Assembly (NCBI RefSeq): GCF_000701405.1 | Contig: NZ_JNIV01000134.1 | Span: forward strand, 1-9,961 | Source of the DNA: Deinococcus marmoris DSM 12784 | GTDB lineage: Bacteria > Deinococcota > Deinococci > Deinococcales > Deinococcaceae | Direction of reading: 5' to 3' | DNA: 9,961 nt | Shown: positions 6,396 to 9,961 of the stretch, piece by piece | Numbering within the stretch: the stretch's first letter is position 1 | How the letters are laid out: every line of letters begins with the position of its first letter | The notes under the pieces: model-generated | The model's input: the letters and a program-made list of their open reading frames with translations, nothing else | What the model was told of the DNA's origin: nothing | Database searches by the model: none | Translations under genes and position numbers: made by a program

Positions 6396-6557
6396 GATTC
6401 AGCGGGAGAGCAGAGTTGGCCTGCCCTGGGAACGTCTCCAAACGGCTCTCTCAATTCACTGCAGATCAGCAGGTGGGCTGGAGAAGTTTCCCTGCAGGCT
6501 GATCTCGTCCAGCCGTAAATACAGTGCAGTGAAACTCGGGTGATGTCGGCATGGAGG
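6396..6557. other. Intergenic region after osmC
   Basis: This 162-bp gap lies between convergent osmC and the Abi remnant. It contains two loose inverted repeats: gagagc/gctctc at 6406-6411/6445-6450 and agatcagc/gctgatct at 6463-6470/6498-6505. Both have long loops and no T-tract, so neither is a convincing intrinsic terminator. Confidence 0.35.
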
Positions 6558-6991
6558 CTACGCCCATTCGCCCTGGATCTTCCACCCAGGGCGAAACCCG
6601 ATGCGGTCCAGTTCCGCAGGCGCGCACCCGGACAGCAGGACCCTGAGCTCGTCGGTCCAGGGGTGGCCTGGATCGAGAGCCTGAGTCAGGCGATGAAGGG
6701 CGGACAACCGGGGGGTCAGGCGGAGGGCCGCCTGATCCTCTTCAGCAAACGACTGTTGATGAAGCAGCCGCTTCACCGGTCCTCACGCTGGGCGAAAGCC
6801 TCGAACAGCTTCGATCAACTGCCCAGGGTCATAGTCTCGGCCACCATCCAGATCGGCGGCAGTTCGCTCTGGTCATACCGCTCCCGGTAATGACCCACGA
6901 ACAGGTCAGGCATGGCATGAAAATCGCTGAGGGCTTTGGCGAGGAATTCGCCGTGGTTGAAATATTCGCTGGGTAGGGTGAACAGCTCCGG
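6558..6991 (-). pseudogene. Abi_2-family abortive infection protein, degraded remnant
   Basis: Minus-strand translation from about 6991 gives PELFTLPSEYFNHGEFLAK... and then HYRERYDQSELPPIWMVAE followed by TMTLGS(stop)SKLFEAFAQREDR. This is the central block of Abi_2 (AbiD/F-like) proteins: a HYRxxY stretch, P-x-W-M-x-E, and (F/L)G-x-x-S-x-L-(Y/F)-E. The stop (TGA, 6817-6815) sits where Trp or another residue is expected, and a further TGA lies at 6994-6992. The second piece (6776-6558, another frame) ends in DRIGFRPGWK, matching the family's C-terminal MGFPxxW. Between the pieces the expected segment with the RN...H HEPN-type RNase-like motif is missing, and so is the entire N-terminal half. 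With two frames, at least one internal stop and deletions, it cannot be functional. Confidence 0.72.
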
Positions 6992-7074
6992 TCATTCCAT
7001 CACCGTTTCATCTCAAACGCTGGTTCCCCATGTTGGACCCTTGGAGAGACGGCGCTTTTCTACCTCTCAGAAGT

Positions 7075-8016
7075 TCACCAGTCCGCCATCCGCCGGCGCA
7101 GCCCTTCATCGCTCCATTTGGCATAAATTCTCGCTGTTTCCAGCGCCGCGTGGCCCAGGTGCCGGGCGACGTCATCTAAACTCGCTCCCTCCCGTGTCAA
7201 CCGAGTGCCTGCGTAATGTCGCAGCGCGTGATGGCCCCGGTAAGCTACGCCGGCGCGGGTACAGAGCCGCTGCAGGCGTTCGACCGCAGCGGGGTAGCTC
7301 CCACCGATCACCTGATCACCTTCGGGGAGGGCCTCCAGCGCCGTCTTCAGGCTCTCCCCCATCGCTACCCGGCGCTGCTTCCCACCCTTGCCATGCCGGA
7401 CAGTCAAGGACTTGATCTCGATCGCCACGTCGTTCCAGCGCAGATCCAGGGCTTCGCTCACCCGCAGACCGCCATGGGCGCAGAGCAGCAACTGCGCGCG
7501 CATCCGGGCGTCGGCGGCGAGCACGAGCACCTGCACCTCTTCATGGGTGTAAGGAACGCGCTTGTCCCAGGCTGCCGTCGGATCTCGGACCGGTTTGACG
7601 TCTGCAAAAGGGGCGGCCTGTGTGACCTCAGCCCAGCGCAGTGCCGAATACAGCAGCCGTACCCCAGCGAGCTGCACCCGTGTGCTGGATGCACTCAGTC
7701 CCGCAGCTTCCACGGACCGCACGAAACGCACCCCATCTCCTGAAGTCGCGCGCAGGAGGTTCACGGTTTGATGCCCCGCATACTTCAGAAATCTATTCAC
7801 CGCCCATCTGTAGGCTTTTAGAGTTCGTGGGCTGGTCTCTGTTCCGCTGGCCCCGTGCAGGGTGAGGTACGCCTCAGTCAAACTCCACAGCGCTTCGGCG
7901 TCCAGGTCTCGACACGCCTCGACACCTCTCCGTCTCCTCTCTTCAGGGTTGAGGTCTGCCCAGGTTCTGGCCCGGTCAAAAACCTCTGCGCGATACAGAT
8001 CAAGCTCTAATCCCAT
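7075..8016 (-). CDS. Tyrosine recombinase / integrase (XerC/D-like)
   Basis: This 313-residue site-specific recombinase cuts and rejoins DNA through a phosphotyrosine link. The N-terminal SAM-like core-binding domain (about 40-145, with SPRTLKAYRWAVNRFLKYAG) is followed by the catalytic domain. The active-site set is complete: Arg185 (HGGLRVSEALDLRW), Lys210 (RHGKGGKQRR), His263 and Arg266 (HHALRHYAGTRL), His289 (LGHAALETARIY) and the nucleophile Tyr298. I chose ATG 8016-8014 (MGLELDLYRAE). The frame is open to 8154, but that extension would translate the palindrome in front of abiEi and gives an unlikely sequence. It is divergent from the AbiE pair and sits beside a broken Abi gene. The size suits Xer-like or phage/island integrases; no att site can be assigned. 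Confidence 0.9.
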   Translation of the reverse strand: MGLELDLYRAEVFDRARTWADLNPEERRRRGVEACRDLDAEALWSLTEAYLTLHGASGTETSPRTLKAYRWAVNRFLKYAGHQTVNLLRATSGDGVRFVRSVEAAGLSASSTRVQLAGVRLLYSALRWAEVTQAAPFADVKPVRDPTAAWDKRVPYTHEEVQVLVLAADARMRAQLLLCAHGGLRVSEALDLRWNDVAIEIKSLTVRHGKGGKQRRVAMGESLKTALEALPEGDQVIGGSYPAAVERLQRLCTRAGVAYRGHHALRHYAGTRLTREGASLDDVARHLGHAALETARIYAKWSDEGLRRRMADW

Positions 8017-8096
8017 ACCCCATAGATAACACTGATTAACTACGGGGTCGGAATCCCTGCCTAAAAACCAGGCTCTAGGAGGTGCAAACAGTCGAT

Positions 8097-8143
8097 GTTC
8101 ATAACTGTAGGAGTAGTCTGATAAGCTTCCTACAGTTATGAAC
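8097..8143. promoter_or_regulatory. Perfect 16-bp inverted repeat, probable AbiEi operator
   Basis: Arms gttcataactgtagga (8097-8112) and tcctacagttatgaac (8128-8143) are exact reverse complements separated by 15 nt. The right arm contains the abiEi start codon (8138). The spacer holds a tentative extended -10, TGATAAGCT (8119-8127), predicting transcription from about 8134. No ribosome-binding site precedes the ATG, so a leaderless or near-leaderless mRNA is likely. AbiEi proteins studied elsewhere bind inverted repeats in their own promoter and repress it; the placement here fits that role. It also lies 81-127 bp upstream of the recombinase start and could influence both genes. A recombinase core site is less likely, because the 15-nt spacer is too long for the usual 6-8 nt crossover region. 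Confidence 0.72.
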
Positions 8144-8776
8144 GACGCCCCCATGACTGACCGGGTGCTGGACCTCTTCGCGCGCCGGGGGGGTTACCTG
8201 ACCGCCCAGGACGCCGCCGGCGCCGGCATCCCCGGCATTACCCTGACCCGGCTTCTCCGGACCGGCGTGATCGAACGTCCCCAGCGGGGGGTCTACCGGC
8301 TGACGGACACCGGCGGGCTGGAGAGCGTGCCGGCAGAACTCGACGATCTCCTTGAGGTCCAACTCCGCTTCCCGTACGCCCGGCCCTGTCTGGTGAGCGC
8401 ACTGCACCTGCACGGCCTGACCACCACCCGGCCTGCCGCCCTCCAGTTCGCCGTCCCGGCCAACCACCGCCGCCCGGTGCTGGACTACCCAAGGCTGGAA
8501 GTGTTTTACTTCGGGGTTAGGTTCTATGGCAGTGGCCTTGAGGTACAGGATGTGCGGGGCTGGGCACTGACCACCTACACGGCAGAGAAGACGCTGACCG
8601 ATCTGCTGCGCTACAGCTCCAAGTATGGCCGGGAGCTGTACCTCGAAGGGTTGAAGAACTACCTCCGCCAGCCAGCGGCCTCGGTCCACGCTCTGGTGGC
8701 GACGGGCAAAGACCAGGGGGTCTGGAAAACCCTCGGCCACGATCTGGAGGTGCTGGGCCATGACCAGGACCACTGA
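8138..8776 (+). CDS. abiEi: AbiEi antitoxin / autorepressor (type IV toxin-antitoxin)
   Basis: AbiEi is the antitoxin and transcriptional autorepressor of the AbiE system, in which it counters the nucleotidyltransferase toxin without a stable complex. This 212-residue protein has the expected N-terminal winged-helix region (about 5-60): VLDLFARRGGYLTAQDAAGAGIP, then LTRLLRTGVIERPQRGVYRL. It is followed by the AbiEi C-terminal domain, with PCLVSALHLHGLTT, then FYFGVRFYGSGLEVQDVRGWALTTYTAEKTLTDLLRYSSKYG and a final helical part. The TAEKTLxDLxR block is a family hallmark. It starts at ATG 8138 inside the palindromic operator; a second Met at 8153 is possible. Its end overlaps the toxin start by 17 bp, indicating coupled translation. 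No defects are visible. Confidence 0.92.
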   Translation: MNDAPMTDRVLDLFARRGGYLTAQDAAGAGIPGITLTRLLRTGVIERPQRGVYRLTDTGGLESVPAELDDLLEVQLRFPYARPCLVSALHLHGLTTTRPAALQFAVPANHRRPVLDYPRLEVFYFGVRFYGSGLEVQDVRGWALTTYTAEKTLTDLLRYSSKYGRELYLEGLKNYLRQPAASVHALVATGKDQGVWKTLGHDLEVLGHDQDH

Positions 8777-9551
8777 CCTAGAGCAGATGCGTGTGCTGGC
8801 CCGGCTGGATGCCAGTGCTTACAGCGAGCAGTTCGTCCTCAAAGGAGCGCTGAGCCTGTTCGCCCGCTACGATCAGGCGGCGTGCCCGACTGAGGACCTG
8901 GATCTGGCTGCCTGGGGACTGCCCAACACGCCGGACGGGATCGGGGCGGTCCTGCGCGAGATCGCGGCCTTGCCTTATGGTGATGGACTGCTCTTCGACG
9001 CGGCGGTGCGGGTCTCCCCTATCAACGAGGCCCTCAAGTGCCCCGGCGTCAGCGCACGGCTCACGGCCCGGCTGGAATCGTCGCGCGCCGATCTCCAGAT
9101 CGACGTCTCGTTCGGCAACGCGATCACGCCTGCGCCGGTGGTCTGGACCTTTCCGCCCCTGCTGCTCGACCACGGCGTGCCGGTACCGCTGTACCCGCTG
9201 TACCCGCTGGAGACGGTGCTGGCCGAGAAGTTCGCGGCACTCGTGGAAATCGGCGAGGCCACCACGCGCATGAAAGACCTCTACGATCTGCACGTCATCC
9301 TCTCGAGGGAGTCGTTCAGTGCAGTTACCGTGATCCAGGCGCTCCGCCGGAGCTTCGAGGCCAGGGGGACACGGCAGGAGGTGGCGCTGGTGGTCCTGGC
9401 GCAACCATTCGCGCAGTCTGAAACCCTGACGCGGCGCTGGCAGCAGTACCTGAACCGCACGCGTTTCTCCGCACTGCCGTTCGACGCTGTGATGGACCAA
9501 CTCAATTCTTTCTTTGAGCAGGTCCTGACCGATCAGCAGTGGAAAGTTTGA
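8760..9551 (+). CDS. abiEii: AbiEii nucleotidyltransferase toxin (type IV toxin-antitoxin)
   Basis: AbiEii is a DNA-polymerase-beta-fold nucleotidyltransferase; relatives transfer nucleotides onto tRNA and arrest growth, blocking phage. This 263-residue copy has the main motifs. FVLKGALSLFARY (Lys28-Gly29) is followed by TEDLDL with the paired metal ligands Asp46 and Asp48. Next come LQIDVSFGN (Asp115), LETVLAEKFAAL (Glu151, Glu156, Lys157) and RMKDLYDLHVIL (Arg170, Lys172, Asp173, Asp176). Spacing matches the family and no frameshift is seen. The ATG at 8760 follows GGAGG (8746-8750) by 9 nt and lies within the abiEi 3' end. The pair looks functional, unlike the other toxin and defence genes in this window. 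The IS5-type transposon sits just after it, so the flanking region is under active rearrangement. Confidence 0.92.
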   Translation: MTRTTDLEQMRVLARLDASAYSEQFVLKGALSLFARYDQAACPTEDLDLAAWGLPNTPDGIGAVLREIAALPYGDGLLFDAAVRVSPINEALKCPGVSARLTARLESSRADLQIDVSFGNAITPAPVVWTFPPLLLDHGVPVPLYPLYPLETVLAEKFAALVEIGEATTRMKDLYDLHVILSRESFSAVTVIQALRRSFEARGTRQEVALVVLAQPFAQSETLTRRWQQYLNRTRFSALPFDAVMDQLNSFFEQVLTDQQWKV

Positions 9552-9667
9552 AGCAGATGAAAGTATAAAGTTTTGTAATTTTGCACCGATGAAATTTTGT
9601 ATCGACGGTGAATGGCTGAGCAACACATGTCGTTTTTTTACTCTAGGAATGAGAGCGCGTTTATAAA
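9552..9667. other. AT-rich spacer between abiEii and the insertion sequence
   Basis: This 116-bp stretch is markedly richer in A and T than the genes around it. It holds an imperfect repeat, caccgat...atcgacggtg (about 9583-9610), and a T7 run (9633-9640 area) that is not paired to a convincing stem. I see no gene and no clear terminator for the AbiE operon. Confidence 0.35.
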
Positions 9668-9961
9668 GGGTCAGACCCGGTGGCAAGCTTGAGGTGTGAA
9701 ACGCAAGCCTTACTCGTCGGACCTGACCCAAGCCCAGTTTAAGCGGCTCGAACCACTCCTCCCCTCTGCCAAGCCAGGAGGGCGGCCACGCACGGTCGAT
9801 CTCTACGAGGTGCTGTGCGCGATCATGTACGTCTTGCAGGGCGGCATTGCCTGGAGAAACCTGCCGCATGACTTTCCAGCGTGGCAGACGGTGTATTCGT
9901 ACTTTCGCCGTTTTGAAGCTGACGGTTCATGGGAGGCGATCAATCGCGTCCTGGTGCGGGA
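9668..9961 (+). mobile_element. IS5-family-type insertion sequence, left end (runs off window)
   Basis: The transposase gene begins 28 bp after gggtcagaccc (9668-9678), a near-palindrome preceded by the AT-rich tttataaa. This is the probable left terminal repeat. The right end lies outside the window, so the inverted repeat and target duplication cannot be confirmed, and the exact left boundary may be off by several bases. Confidence 0.6.
9696..9961 (+). CDS. IS5-family transposase (DUF4096 N-terminal domain), partial
   Basis: From GTG 9696 the frame encodes 88 residues without a stop to the window edge. It opens with KRKPYSSDLTQAQFKRLEPLLP, then GGRPRTVDLYEVLCAIMYVL, then GGIAWRNLPHDFPAWQTVYSYFRRFEADGSW. 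This is the DUF4096-type N-terminal DNA-binding region that leads IS5/IS427-group DDE transposases, and it contains the family's most conserved block, (G)xxWRxLPxxFPxWxTVYxxFRRW. The catalytic DDE domain lies beyond 9961. In this IS group the catalytic part is often in a second frame joined by programmed frameshifting; the window cannot show which applies. No clear ribosome-binding site is present at the usual spacing, since GAGGT directly abuts the GTG. Confidence 0.9.
   Translation, partial: MKRKPYSSDLTQAQFKRLEPLLPSAKPGGRPRTVDLYEVLCAIMYVLQGGIAWRNLPHDFPAWQTVYSYFRRFEADGSWEAINRVLVR

Noticed and set aside
6540..6890. 116-codon plus-strand frame
   Set aside because: It is antisense to the recognisable Abi_2 remnant and has no domain of its own.
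8097..8143. Palindrome as an attachment/recombination core for the adjacent recombinase
   Set aside because: The spacer of 15 nt is longer than the usual 6-8 nt crossover region, and overlap with the AbiEi start favours an operator. Not fully excluded.
8017..8154. N-terminal extension of the tyrosine recombinase to ATG 8154
   Set aside because: The extra residues are a translation of the palindromic operator and promoter region. Starting at 8016 gives a normal 313-residue recombinase.
8778..9869. 363-codon minus-strand frame over abiEii and the IS end
   Set aside because: It crosses two unrelated, well-supported plus-strand genes and their spacer, and has no family-like motif.

Overview
The window looks like an accessory region of a GC-rich bacterial genome, most probably Deinococcus or a close relative. 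That placement is an inference from base composition, codon use and the protein families; no rRNA or marker gene is present. The right edge enters a transposon of the DUF4096/IS5 type, and the left edge holds the first codons of an aldo/keto reductase on the minus strand.

Left third (about 1-2320): a scrap yard of broken genes. Just upstream of the aldo/keto reductase start lies a compact 236-bp element (106-341). It has 18-bp terminal inverted repeats (17 of 18 match) and an exact 9-bp direct repeat on each side, which is the signature of a small non-autonomous transposable element (MITE). After it come truncated remnants abutting one another: a GyrI-like effector-binding domain with an internal TAG (+), a slice of an RNA-processing-type metallo-beta-lactamase (-), the last residues of an Xre/MbcA-type antitoxin coupled to a frameshifted RES-domain toxin (+), and the C-terminal part of an FAD-dependent oxidoreductase broken by a TGA (+).

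Middle (2494-6395): an intact, healthy-looking operon on the plus strand. It encodes a secreted family-5 peptide-type solute-binding protein, two DppB/DppC-type permeases and an OsmC-family thiol peroxidase-like protein. A strong hairpin terminator (4094-4133) sits between the binding protein and the permeases, as expected where the binding protein is needed in excess. The two permeases overlap by 8 bp, and permease 2 and osmC overlap by 4 bp (ATGA). No ATPase gene is present, so the transporter must borrow ATPases from elsewhere or they were lost.

Right third (6396-9961): a defence/mobility region. A degraded Abi_2-family abortive-infection gene (-) lies beside an intact tyrosine recombinase (-). 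Divergent from the recombinase is an intact AbiEi/AbiEii type IV toxin-antitoxin pair (+). A perfect 16-bp inverted repeat spanning the AbiEi start codon is a strong candidate operator. The IS5-type transposase begins 144 bp after abiEii and runs off the window.

Overall, one metabolic operon is flanked by mobile DNA. Two defence or toxin modules (RES-Xre and Abi_2) are dead, while a third (AbiE) is intact next to a recombinase. I see no CRISPR array and no tRNA or rRNA gene.
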